Origin: HKST-UBA85 sp035654775
Lineage (GTDB): Bacteria; Bacteroidota; Bacteroidia; Flavobacteriales; Flavobacteriaceae
NCBI GenBank assembly: GCA_035654775.1
Contig: DASRWB010000047.1
Location: 1 to 26,180, forward strand
Direction: 5' to 3'
DNA: 26,180 bases
The first letter of the stretch is position 1. Every line of letters begins with the position of its first letter. Shown piece after piece: positions 15,985-23,448 of the stretch. The notes under the pieces are model-generated. The model made no database searches and had not been told where the DNA came from. It was given only the letters and a program-made list of their open reading frames with translations. Position numbers and translations under genes: made by a program.

Positions 15985-17127
15985 CTAAGTTAGGTAAAAT
16001 AATGCTGAGGCTATTCCATCTGTCAAAAATTTTCCTTTTTGAGTAGTGATAAGGAGTTGTTGTTTTCCATCAGGATTTGAAATGGTAAGGAGTTTTGCTG
16101 CTAAAAATTTTTCAGCTTCTCGTAAAAGGTGGTTTTTGAAATATACGCCAAAGTCCTGTTCTACTTTAGTTAAAGAAATGCCCCAAATGGTACGCAAACC
16201 GGTCATCACATACTCGTTGTAGCGGTCTGCAACCGATAGTTTTTCAAAGGTTGACGGCAATCTATTTTCCTGAATAGCTTCAATATACTTGCTGTTGTTT
16301 GATACGTTCCAGCAACGCTCAGTTCCGGTAAAGGAATGAGCCGACGGCCCAATACCCAAATACCATTTTGCTTGCCAGTATGCGGTGTTGTGCCTGGAAA
16401 AATAATCGGGTTTACCAAAATTAGAAATTTCGTAATGTACAAAACCATGCTTTCGGGTTTCTGATACCAAATGATTAAAATGTTGCCTTGCCAACGCTTC
16501 ATCAATCGGCGGATAAATTCCTTTTTTTACAAATGCATCCCAAGCCGTGTTAGACTCTACTGTTAAAGCATACGCAGAGATGTGATTTACATTAAATTCA
16601 AACGCTTGCTGTAGATTTTGATTCCATTTTTCCAAGCTCATTCCCGGTATTCCGTACATTAAATCTATAGTAATGTTATCAAAATACTTGGTAGCTTCCT
16701 CAAGACATTGCTTTGCTTCCTGTGCATTGTGTGCTCGATTCATGGCTTTTAAATCGGCTTCAAAAAAAGATTGAATACCAATGCTTAACCGGTTTATAGC
16801 AGTATTTTTTAATTCGTATATACGCTTTCCATTTAAATCGTCAGGATTTGCTTCCAGTGTAATTTCAACGGAGTCTGAAACCGTATAATTATCATACACT
16901 GCAGCTATCAAAAACTGCAATTCATCAACGGACAACAAACTGGGTGTTCCGCCGCCAAAATAGACGGTTTCAACTGTTTGGGCATTGAATTCTTCCTTGC
17001 GAAGCCATAACTCGTTTGCAAGGGCTTTTACCAGCGCTTCTTTCTTCTTCAGCGAAGTAGAAAAATGAAAGTCGCAGTAATAACATGCTTGTTTACAAAA
17101 AGGAATATGGATATAGATTCCTGCCAC
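15985..17127 (-). CDS. hemW: HemW, radical-SAM heme chaperone
   Basis: A 380-aa member of the HemN-like radical SAM group. HemW binds heme and a 4Fe-4S cluster and is thought to deliver heme to respiratory proteins; it is often mis-annotated as oxygen-independent coproporphyrinogen oxidase. The N-terminus IYIHIPFCKQACYYCDFHF has the cluster cysteines Cys11, Cys15, Cys18, followed by YFGGGTPSLL, SIGIQSF and DLMYGIPG; a HemN-type C-terminal domain follows. The start is GTG at 17127, directly abutting the ruvC stop, and gives the conserved N-terminus. HemW rather than HemN is preferred by length (about 380 against 450) and the CDF ending of the cysteine motif. Confidence 0.93.
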   Translation of the reverse strand: MAGIYIHIPFCKQACYYCDFHFSTSLKKKEALVKALANELWLRKEEFNAQTVETVYFGGGTPSLLSVDELQFLIAAVYDNYTVSDSVEITLEANPDDLNGKRIYELKNTAINRLSIGIQSFFEADLKAMNRAHNAQEAKQCLEEATKYFDNITIDLMYGIPGMSLEKWNQNLQQAFEFNVNHISAYALTVESNTAWDAFVKKGIYPPIDEALARQHFNHLVSETRKHGFVHYEISNFGKPDYFSRHNTAYWQAKWYLGIGPSAHSFTGTERCWNVSNNSKYIEAIQENRLPSTFEKLSVADRYNEYVMTGLRTIWGISLTKVEQDFGVYFKNHLLREAEKFLAAKLLTISNPDGKQQLLITTQKGKFLTDGIASALFYLT

Positions 17128-17682
17128 CTATTTTTTTATTCGGTCTTCATTTTGTTTTACAAAACTTTCCCATCCGCTGTAACTTTTTCCAATACTGAGA
17201 TTGCCCTGGTTGTAAAAATGACATACTGCGGCGGCCAAACCGTCGGTAGCATCAAGATTTTTAGGCAGCTCGTTAAGCTTTAACAGCGCTTGCAGCATTT
17301 TGGCCACTTGTTCTTTGCTGGCATTTCCATTTCCGGTAATGGCCATTTTTATTTTTTTTGGCGAATATTCAGTAATGGGAATTTGCCTGGACAAACCGGC
17401 AGCCATAGCAACACCTTGTGCACGTCCAAGTTTTAACATACTCTGTACGTTCTTGCCAAAAAACGGCGCTTCTATGGCAATTTGATCGGGATGAAAAGTA
17501 TCTATAAGCTCCAATGTGCGCTCAAAAATAAACTTGAGCTTCAGGTAATGGTCGTCATATTTTTTTAAATGCAGTTCGTTTAGCTGCATAAACTGCATTT
17601 GCTTTCCTGTCACTTTTATAAGTCCAAAACCCATAATGGTTGTTCCCGGATCAATTCCTAAAATAATTTCTTCCTTTTGCAT
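17128..17682 (-). CDS. ruvC: RuvC, Holliday-junction endonuclease
   Basis: Resolves four-way DNA junctions in recombination repair, working with RuvAB. From the ATG at 17682 it is 184 aa. The four catalytic acids are present: D11 (GIDPGTT), E71 (AIEAPFF), D144 and D147 (DATDGLAAAVCH), matching the known D7/E66/D138/D141 spacing. ARGRAQGV-like LGRAQGVAMA and SPKKIKMAITGNGNASKEQV are also present. The frame is open to 17700, but the start at 17682 forms TGATG with the stop of the preceding gene and gives the standard N-terminus, so it is preferred. hemW follows with no gap. Confidence 0.95.
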   Translation of the reverse strand: MQKEEIILGIDPGTTIMGFGLIKVTGKQMQFMQLNELHLKKYDDHYLKLKFIFERTLELIDTFHPDQIAIEAPFFGKNVQSMLKLGRAQGVAMAAGLSRQIPITEYSPKKIKMAITGNGNASKEQVAKMLQALLKLNELPKNLDATDGLAAAVCHFYNQGNLSIGKSYSGWESFVKQNEDRIKK

Positions 17683-18311
17683 CAAAAACAGGTTCGGCAA
17701 CCGCTAAGCGAGAGCGACACGCCAACGGTAAGGGTTATTATATCGCCATTAAACGAGCCGTATCCATCGGTTATGGGATTGAATTCTTTGCCAAATCCAA
17801 AAATATAAGACACGTCGGTATACACAGAAAATAACTGCGACACATCGTAGTGAAATTCTACTCCGGCCATAAAGTTTAAAAAAGAGGTGTCGTTTTCAGG
17901 GTAGTCGCCCAAAGGTTTTATAAAGGTCATTCCGGGTCCGGCGTGACCTACTATCGCTATTCTGTCCGGAAGAAAATTGGTTACTGTAGTAGGATCGTAA
18001 ACCAATTGGGCATTAACCCGACTGTAATTAACTTTAAATTCAGGCGAATCGTCTTCATTTGAAAATCGGTTGTACCCAAAATCCAATTTAGCACCAAATT
18101 GAGGTTTAAACATGTATTGTATCCCCAGGTTAATGGTAGGAAAATTAATGGATTTTGCATAAAAACCTTCAACAAAACCTTCAGAAAAAGGGTGATTTAT
18201 ACCCACGGCAAATTGGGCTTTCCATTTTTGATTATCACTTTGGGAAAAAGCATGGAAAACCATAAAAAAAACTACTAAAAGGATAGAAGATGTTTTACCG
18301 GATAAGTTCAT
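17682..18311 (-). CDS. Outer-membrane beta-barrel protein
   Basis: A 209-aa protein with a signal peptide (residues 1-23, ending FHAFSQ). The rest is alternating beta strands typical of small Bacteroidota porin-like/OmpA-type barrels (PTINLGIQYMFKPQFGAKLDFGYNRF, NFMAGVEFHYDVSQLFSVYTDVSYIFG). A peptidoglycan-binding domain is absent. It ends SLSGCRTCF, an unusual close for a barrel, with two cysteines encoded where its end runs into ruvC. First gene of the long minus-strand operon, coupled to ruvC by TGATG. Its start is 29 nt from the divergent flippase start. Confidence 0.75.
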   Translation of the reverse strand: MNLSGKTSSILLVVFFMVFHAFSQSDNQKWKAQFAVGINHPFSEGFVEGFYAKSINFPTINLGIQYMFKPQFGAKLDFGYNRFSNEDDSPEFKVNYSRVNAQLVYDPTTVTNFLPDRIAIVGHAGPGMTFIKPLGDYPENDTSFLNFMAGVEFHYDVSQLFSVYTDVSYIFGFGKEFNPITDGYGSFNGDIITLTVGVSLSLSGCRTCF

Positions 18312-18340
18312 ATTGAGATATTATGATTTAATTTGCATCT

Positions 18341-19309
18341 ATGTTTAAGCACTTGCACTACAAAGCTAAGCAATTCTTTTTTGTTCTGATAAAACTGAGC
18401 ATTGTGACTTGTGCTTTTTATTTTATTTATCACAAACTTACTTCCAACGAAAAATTAGATTTTCTTGTTTTCATTGATTTTTTGAACAAAAACAACGTTT
18501 TTTCAGTAAAAAACGTATTTTTTTTACTGATTTTAACCTTTTTTAATTGGTTATTTGAAGTTGTAAAGTGGCAAAAACTGGTCGCTATGGTTAAACCTGT
18601 TTCTTTTAGTAAAGCAATTGAACAAAGCCTGGCAGGTTTAACGGCTTCCCTATTTACCCCAAATAGAATTGGCGAATACGGAGCTAAGGTCATTTACTTT
18701 CCAGCTTCATTCAGAAAAAGAATTATGTGGGTAACGCTGTTGGGCAACATGTCGCAAATGGCGATAACTGTCCTTTTAGGGACCTTGGGATTTCTGGTTT
18801 TTTACAGTGCTTTCAAGCCAAGTATTCCACTTTACAACACAACGCTTTTGTTGTGGATTTTGGGAATTGGTCTTATAATGACTTTCTGGTTTTTATTCAA
18901 TAAAAAAATCGTGATAAAAGGATTTACTTTACCCAAAATCAGCTCACTTTTAAAAAAGATTTCGATTGTAAATTACACGCATCTCTTGGGATTGTCGTTT
19001 TTAAGATATGTGTGTTTTTCAACTCAATTTTATTTGCTTTTGCTTTTTTTTAAAATTGATATTTCCTACCTCGACGCCATAAGTGTAATCACCACCATGT
19101 ATCTGGCGGCTTCCATGATTCCCATAATTTCTATTTTTGATGTTGTTGTAAAAGGCAGTATTGCCGTTTATTTGTTTTCCTTTGCCGGTGCCGAAGAACT
19201 CAGTATTTTATGTTGTTCAACCCTGATGTGGATACTTAATTTTGTCATTCCTTCTGTTTTTGGAAGTTATTTTATACTGAACTTTAACCTGAATAATGCT
19301 GCAGAATGA
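18341..19309 (+). CDS. Lysylphosphatidylglycerol-synthase-type membrane protein (flippase-like)
   Basis: A 322-aa integral membrane protein of the LPG_synthase_TM/UPF0104 type with about seven to eight helices. The family region is FEVVKWQKLVAM … SLAGLTASLFTPNRIGEYGAKVIYF, with the conserved P-x-R-x-G-E-Y/GE block. It lacks the cytosolic aminoacyl-transfer domain of MprF, so lipid or glycolipid flipping is the likelier role. Its stop overlaps the start of the glycosyltransferase gene by 4 nt (ATGA), which suggests the two act on the same lipid-linked sugar. Only 29 nt separate its ATG from the divergent barrel gene. Confidence 0.85.
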   Translation: MFKHLHYKAKQFFFVLIKLSIVTCAFYFIYHKLTSNEKLDFLVFIDFLNKNNVFSVKNVFFLLILTFFNWLFEVVKWQKLVAMVKPVSFSKAIEQSLAGLTASLFTPNRIGEYGAKVIYFPASFRKRIMWVTLLGNMSQMAITVLLGTLGFLVFYSAFKPSIPLYNTTLLLWILGIGLIMTFWFLFNKKIVIKGFTLPKISSLLKKISIVNYTHLLGLSFLRYVCFSTQFYLLLLFFKIDISYLDAISVITTMYLAASMIPIISIFDVVVKGSIAVYLFSFAGAEELSILCCSTLMWILNFVIPSVFGSYFILNFNLNNAAE

Positions 19310-20433
19310 CACCTTTACTTGCTTTACTGATAACCGCTATTTACGCCTTGTGTATGATTATTTTTGGTATAGGGTTTAATCGTATACCGACTTTTAAAAC
19401 GAAACAAACCAAAACAAAAACACGGTTTTCTATTCTTATTCCGTTCAGAAATGAAGAAAAAAATTTACCTCAAATGCTGAGTGCTATCGCAGCGCTAAAC
19501 TATCCCGAGGAAGCCTTTGAAGCGCTCTTTATTAATGATGCTTCTACCGATCACTCCGTGAAAATTATTGAAAATTTTAGCGCAAATTCTTCACTGGATG
19601 TTAAAATACTCGAAACAGAAAGAGTATCTGTTGCACCAAAAAAAGATGCGTTGACCACCGGCGTTAAACACGCTAAAAATCCTTGGATTTTAACCACAGA
19701 TGCCGATTGTATTGTTCCCGAGTTATGGCTTACTTATTTTGACAGCTACATACAAGAGAATAATCCGAATGTTATCTGTGGTCCGGTAAAATACCTGCAA
19801 AAAAATACTTTCTTATCTCGTTTTCAGGAGTTTGAACTGCTCAGTCTGATGAGCATTACCCTTGGAGCTTTTGGACTTAAAACACCTTTTATGTGTAATG
19901 GTGCTAATTTAGGTTTTAAAAAATCATTGTTTCTTCAAATAAACGGCTACCGGAACAACAATCATATTGCCAGCGGCGACGATGTGTTTTTACTGGAAAG
20001 TGCCTTAAGTATTTCCAAAACCAAAGTACATGTACTAAAATCTGATGCTGCCGCGGTTTCCACTTCACCCGAAAAAACTTGGCACAATATAGTACAGCAA
20101 CGTATTCGCTGGGCTTCAAAAGCTGCTTCCACAAAAAGCAGTATCAATAAAATAGTAGGACTTGTTGTCTTACTTATGAATGTCCTATTGGTTTGCCTTA
20201 CTCCATTAGTTCTCACCCAAAAAATAAACCTGTTTTTCGCACTTGGTATATTTGCTGTTAAACTGATTTTAGACTATCGTATTATAACAAAATCTGCTGT
20301 ACTTTTCAACTCAAAAATACAAACTCACACCTATCTGATAAGCGGTATTCTCTATCCTTTTTTTTCAACGTTCATCGCCGCATATTCTTTTTTTATGCCT
20401 TATAAATGGAAAGACAGGCGTTTCTTTAAATAG
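19306..20433 (+). CDS. Family 2 glycosyltransferase, membrane-bound
   Basis: A 375-aa GT-A fold enzyme that transfers a sugar from a nucleotide sugar, probably to a lipid or polysaccharide at the inner membrane. One N-terminal helix (about 4-24) is followed by the GT2 core: FSILIPFRNEEKNLP, FINDASTDHS, the metal site D132-A-D134, GDD (223-225), and QRIRW (Q264, R267, W268) typical of processive-type GT2 enzymes. C-terminal helices follow at about 272-300, 303-320 and 335-362. Coupled to the upstream flippase-like gene by a 4-nt overlap. Acceptor and sugar cannot be deduced. Confidence 0.9.
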   Translation: MTPLLALLITAIYALCMIIFGIGFNRIPTFKTKQTKTKTRFSILIPFRNEEKNLPQMLSAIAALNYPEEAFEALFINDASTDHSVKIIENFSANSSLDVKILETERVSVAPKKDALTTGVKHAKNPWILTTDADCIVPELWLTYFDSYIQENNPNVICGPVKYLQKNTFLSRFQEFELLSLMSITLGAFGLKTPFMCNGANLGFKKSLFLQINGYRNNNHIASGDDVFLLESALSISKTKVHVLKSDAAAVSTSPEKTWHNIVQQRIRWASKAASTKSSINKIVGLVVLLMNVLLVCLTPLVLTQKINLFFALGIFAVKLILDYRIITKSAVLFNSKIQTHTYLISGILYPFFSTFIAAYSFFMPYKWKDRRFFK

Positions 20434-20448
20434 ATAGTTTTTTACGGT

Positions 20449-20456
20449 TATTTTTG
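20449..20456 (+). promoter_or_regulatory. Probable -7 box for the barrel gene at 20487
   Basis: TATTTTTG fits TAnnTTTG and lies 30 nt before the ATG. No clear -33 TTG is found. It would give this gene its own promoter although it follows the glycosyltransferase gene by 53 nt. Confidence 0.5.
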
Positions 20457-20486
20457 TTAGCTTTACAACGAATAAACTAACACGCC

Positions 20487-21368
20487 ATGAAAAAAATAGG
20501 CCTTTGCTTAGGGTTTCTTTTATTAAGTTTTTTTTCCTTTTCACAAGAAACAACCTATACCGTAAACCATGAAACTCTTGAATTAAAAACAGAGGTGGAA
20601 GGTAAACTGGATTTACTATGGAACATTATTGATGGCAAATACCGTTACTTTGTTAAAACAGAAGACAATACCCTGCAGGAATTACAGAACACCAAAGACG
20701 ACAATTCCAAATACCGCGAACAATACAAAACGGTTTTAAACAAACTTACCGGGAAAAATGCTGAAGATGTGGATTTAACGCTGTTCAGCTTAAAAGAATT
20801 TATAAAAGTCTACAACGAATCGGTAGACAGCAACCTACACTATACTGATGATAAATCACATCTTGGTGGTAGACTCAGTGGTTTTATAGGGTTAACCAAC
20901 AGTCCTTTTGTAGAAAACCCCGAAAATACAACCGTGCCTTTATTTGGTGCTGAATTAGAGTTTTTTGGAAAAAAAGCACTTCCCAGACACGCAGGATTCT
21001 TTAGTGTAAGACACGCGCTTGACAACGACGATTTTCAATACAGTGAAACCCAGCTGGCTTTGGGATACCGCTACAGAATACTAAATCAATCCCGGGTTAC
21101 GATTTACGGACAGGTTAAGCTGGTAACCTACTCTTTTTCAAAAGCTACCTATAGTTATCCCGATGAGGAAAACGAAGGACAGTTTATCACTGAAAAAGAA
21201 TCGGGTTCCACCTTTGAAGCGCCTCTTATTTTTGGACTGGGTGCAGATATAAAACTTACTGAAAACAGTTTTATCACACTAGTCTACGGTGAAATTTTTG
21301 CAGCTTTTCTGGATTCACAAGGTAATTTCCCGGTAGATTTTGCTATTGGTTATAAGTTTAATTTATAG
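20487..21368 (+). CDS. Predicted outer-membrane barrel protein of unknown function
   Basis: A 293-aa protein with a signal peptide (residues 1-20, FFSFSQ). Residues 25-120 are charged and helical, possibly a periplasmic stalk. From about residue 125 the chain turns into amphipathic beta strands (LSGFIGLTNSPF, LFGAELEFFGKKA, YSETQLALGYRYRIL, VTIYGQVKLVTYSF, APLIFGLGADIKL, FITLVYGEIFAAF) and ends FAIGYKFNL with a terminal hydrophobic residue usual for barrels. I recognise no named family. The neighbouring flippase/glycosyltransferase pair may share its transcript, but no functional link is visible. Confidence 0.65.
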   Translation: MKKIGLCLGFLLLSFFSFSQETTYTVNHETLELKTEVEGKLDLLWNIIDGKYRYFVKTEDNTLQELQNTKDDNSKYREQYKTVLNKLTGKNAEDVDLTLFSLKEFIKVYNESVDSNLHYTDDKSHLGGRLSGFIGLTNSPFVENPENTTVPLFGAELEFFGKKALPRHAGFFSVRHALDNDDFQYSETQLALGYRYRILNQSRVTIYGQVKLVTYSFSKATYSYPDEENEGQFITEKESGSTFEAPLIFGLGADIKLTENSFITLVYGEIFAAFLDSQGNFPVDFAIGYKFNL

Positions 21369-21395
21369 TATACAGATTTCGCTATACACTTTTTT
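21368..21395 (+). terminator. Weak terminator after the barrel gene
   Basis: GTATA (21368-21372) and TATAC (21383-21387) pair around a 10-nt loop and are followed by six T (21390-21395). The stem is only 5 bp and AT-rich, so this is tentative. Confidence 0.35.
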
Positions 21396-21876
21396 AGTTT
21401 TCTTTCACTTTTATAATCAATGGAAGTGTGAATACCGAAGTTACGGGTTGTCCGCGTTTAATAGCAGGATAAATCCGAGGTAAGGTAGCTATTCCGTCTA
21501 ACACGAACTGTTCTATTTCAGGAATTTGAGCCATGGTTAACGTATCAATGTCTGCTTGTGTAATTTCCGGCTTTCCGTTTTCATAAATCTTAAAATGAAT
21601 GAAAATAGTATCCGAAACTTCTTGTTTTACCTCTATGGTATTGGCATGCAAATATTCAGACATATGCTGAATTAATGTCTGTTGAAAGCAGGTTTTGCGT
21701 TCCGCCTTTGTGGCCGATGAATCACAGGTTAAAAACACCGGATATTCATCTACCTCATCCCAGGTAAATGTTTTTAACTCCTCGTTTAAAATATCTGTTG
21801 AGGATACTTTTTGGGCAGAAAAATAGTTGCATGAGCTGCACGCTAAAAGAAGCCATAAATAAAACACATTTTTCAT
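21394..21876 (-). CDS. Lipoprotein with TonB C-terminal-like domain
   Basis: Starting at Met 21876 gives 160 aa beginning MKNVFYLWLLLACSSC, a lipoprotein signal with lipobox SSC; the frame is open to 21903 but that start hides the signal behind nine polar residues. The mature domain follows the pattern of Bacteroidota TonB C-terminal domains: WDEVDEYPVFLTCDS, CFQQTLIQHM, a strand TIFIHFKIYENGKP, IATLPRIYPAIKRGQPVTSVFTLPLII. Unlike a true energy transducer it has no long membrane-anchored proline-rich linker and is lipid-anchored instead, so coupling to ExbBD is doubtful. It may be a decoy, regulator or periplasmic partner of TonB systems; function unproven. Confidence 0.7.
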   Translation of the reverse strand: MKNVFYLWLLLACSSCNYFSAQKVSSTDILNEELKTFTWDEVDEYPVFLTCDSSATKAERKTCFQQTLIQHMSEYLHANTIEVKQEVSDTIFIHFKIYENGKPEITQADIDTLTMAQIPEIEQFVLDGIATLPRIYPAIKRGQPVTSVFTLPLIIKVKEN

Positions 21877-21982
21877 AGTAAACTCTTCTCTCGAAAAGTA
21901 CAATTTTTTTTAAAACTTCTTATCTTCACACCACAAATATGTAACAGAACTTTACCCTTAGCGTCATACAATAAAAAAAGTA

Positions 21983-22492
21983 ATGGATATACTTTTGTTT
22001 AGTTTAGGTCTGCTATTTATGCTCGTAGGCATTTTAGGTAGCTTTTTACCGGTTTTACCCGGACCACCTATAAGTTGGCTGGGATTACTTCTGCTTTACC
22101 TTACCAAAGCCATTCCTGACGATTGGACTTTCCTAATAATAACCCTTGCTGTTGCATTACTGGTAGTAATTTTAGACTACATCATTCCGGTTATGGGCAC
22201 CAAACGCTATGGCGGGAGTAAACTGGGCGTTATAGGCACTACCGTAGGGTTACTAGTTGCCATTGTTTTTCCTGTTTTGGGTTTTTTGGGCATTATTATC
22301 TGGCCGTTTGTGGGAGCTGTTGTAGGCGAATTAATAAACAAAACAGAATCCGACAAAGCTTTTAAAGCCGCTGTAGGTTCTTTTATAGGATTTTTAACCG
22401 GCACTTTTTTAAAGTTTATGGTGGCGCTTATTTATTTCGGCTTTTTTATTAGAACGGTTTGGCAGTATAAAGCGACACTTTTCAGTTTTTAA
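21983..22492 (+). CDS. DUF456 family membrane protein
   Basis: A 169-aa, almost wholly hydrophobic protein with about four to five membrane helices, full length for DUF456. Family patterns are LGSFLPVLPGPPISWLGLLLL near residue 20, LDYIIPVMGTKRYGGSKLG around 72-88 and the glycine-zipper-like stretch GFLGIIIWPFVGAVVGEL. Function unknown. It is divergent from the TonB-like lipoprotein gene with 106 nt between starts. Its stop codon abuts the T-run of the minus-strand terminator at 22493-22541. Confidence 0.88.
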   Translation: MDILLFSLGLLFMLVGILGSFLPVLPGPPISWLGLLLLYLTKAIPDDWTFLIITLAVALLVVILDYIIPVMGTKRYGGSKLGVIGTTVGLLVAIVFPVLGFLGIIIWPFVGAVVGELINKTESDKAFKAAVGSFIGFLTGTFLKFMVALIYFGFFIRTVWQYKATLFSF

Positions 22493-22541
22493 AAAAGAAG
22501 AACCTTGCAGTTTCCATGAGTGAAAGAATACTACAAGGTTC
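22493..22541 (-). terminator. Terminator downstream of the two-component genes
   Basis: An 11-bp stem (one G-U wobble, arms 22531-22541 and 22500-22510) with a ~20-nt loop that can fold further (TTTC/GAAA), followed on the minus strand by a TTCTTTTTT run (22491-22499). It would end either the histidine kinase/response regulator transcript or the small RNA candidate. Confidence 0.65.
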
Positions 22542-22610
22542 GTGTAAATGCTATTATCAACAATTTTAGAGGGATTAATTAAAACTGTATGTTGATACAA
22601 GTCAAATATA
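22493..22610 (-). ncRNA. Candidate small RNA or structured 3' UTR
   Basis: Read on the minus strand, this stretch has TATATTTG (22603-22610, a TAnnTTTG match). Next is a stem with 8-bp arms at 22590-22597 and 22555-22562 and an inner 5-bp TTTTA/TAAAA stem. A hairpin with 8-bp GAACCTTG/CAAGGTTC arms (22534-22541, 22500-22507) follows, extended by three pairs including a G-U wobble, and ends in TTCTTTTTT. The wobble pair exists only in minus-strand RNA; on the plus strand it is a C-A mismatch. The T-run also lies on the minus side. A ~105-nt transcript from about 22597 is possible. No -33 box is seen, so it may instead be the 3' end of the response-regulator mRNA. Confidence 0.4.
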
Positions 22611-22631
22611 AATATTTAGTTTGAGTTTGGA

Positions 22632-22663
22632 TTACGGGAAACCCGTAACTCCCTTACGGTTTT
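22632..22663. repeat. Two mutually exclusive hairpins
   Basis: TTACGGG-AAA-CCCGTAA (22632-22648) is a perfect 7-bp hairpin. Its second arm can instead pair with the next TTACGG: CCGTAA-CTCCC-TTACGG (22643-22659), directly followed by TTTT on the plus strand. Forming one prevents the other. On the plus strand the second one resembles a weak terminator for the DUF456 transcript. Confidence 0.55.
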
Positions 22664-22707
22664 AAAATACTATTCAGGTATAGCAAGGGATTTAAAAGGG
22701 TAAAAAA

Positions 22708-22721
22708 AATCGATAAAATGC
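22708..22721. repeat. Copy 1 of a 14-bp element shared with the far end of the window
   Basis: AATCGATAAAATGC differs at one position from AATCGATGAAATGC at 26019-26032 and at two from the copy at 26039-26052. It lies about 40 nt past the stop of the response-regulator gene, overlapping a TAAAATG/CATTTTA inverted repeat (22714-22737). Confidence 0.4.
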
Positions 22722-22761
22722 AAATTTTAACATTTTAAGAGGTGAATTGTAGGAACTTTTG

Positions 22762-23448
22762 CTATATAAATCCGTTTTCGCGTGCTTTTTCGAGTAGGGT
22801 TTCGTCTTCTCCATCTGCTACATGAAACAATTCTTTCAACTGCTTCTTTCGTTTTTCAATGGTGCTTTGCGACATATCCAAATGCGAAGCAAGGTTTTTG
22901 GTTTTTACACCTTGAGACAAAAGATATAATATTTTTCGGTTTTTTTCGTCTATCACAAGGTCACTCGAAATGGTTTTTCTTAAATAGCTACTCACCGTAC
23001 CACTGTAAAACGGAGGTTTTCGAAGCACTGCCTGAAAGGCGCTGGCCAGTTCGCTTGAGGTAAGATCACTTTTTATTAAAAACCCTTCCGGATTAATGGT
23101 TTTTATAATGTTGTGTATGCGATACGACTCGTTGAACATGGTAAGAATTACAATTTTTGCGTTTGGGAGAATATCACGTGCATGCATGGCCAAATCTTCA
23201 CCCGAATTAAACAACCCATCTTTTGATGGTGGCAAACTGATATCTATAAAAAGCACATCGTACGGCTCATTTTTATCCAGTGATTTTTCCATAAAGTTAA
23301 TGGCTTGATCACAATTGTTCGCAATGTCTATCTCCAGCTCTTGATGTTCTCGTTTACTGAAAAGCAACGTGTTTTGATAGCCTTCTATAATCATGGGATG
23401 ATCGTCTATCATCAATATTTTTATGTACTGAAGTTTGGCATCACTCAT
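22762..23448 (-). CDS. LuxR/NarL-type response regulator
   Basis: A 228-aa two-domain regulator. The receiver domain (1-135) has the acidic pair Asp15-Asp16, phospho-acceptor Asp69 (VLFIDISLPP), Thr103 (ILTMF) and Lys126 (FLIKSD). The C-terminal LuxR-type helix-turn-helix (about 165-225) is ILYLLSQGVKTKNLASHL … MSQSTIEKRKKQLKELF, where the usual Glu/Asn-rich signature is partly changed. The ATG overlaps the end of the kinase gene by 8 nt, so the pair is one transcript with coupled translation. Target promoters are unknown; the AATCGATRAAATGY elements are possible sites. Confidence 0.93.
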   Translation of the reverse strand: MSDAKLQYIKILMIDDHPMIIEGYQNTLLFSKREHQELEIDIANNCDQAINFMEKSLDKNEPYDVLFIDISLPPSKDGLFNSGEDLAMHARDILPNAKIVILTMFNESYRIHNIIKTINPEGFLIKSDLTSSELASAFQAVLRKPPFYSGTVSSYLRKTISSDLVIDEKNRKILYLLSQGVKTKNLASHLDMSQSTIEKRKKQLKELFHVADGEDETLLEKARENGFI

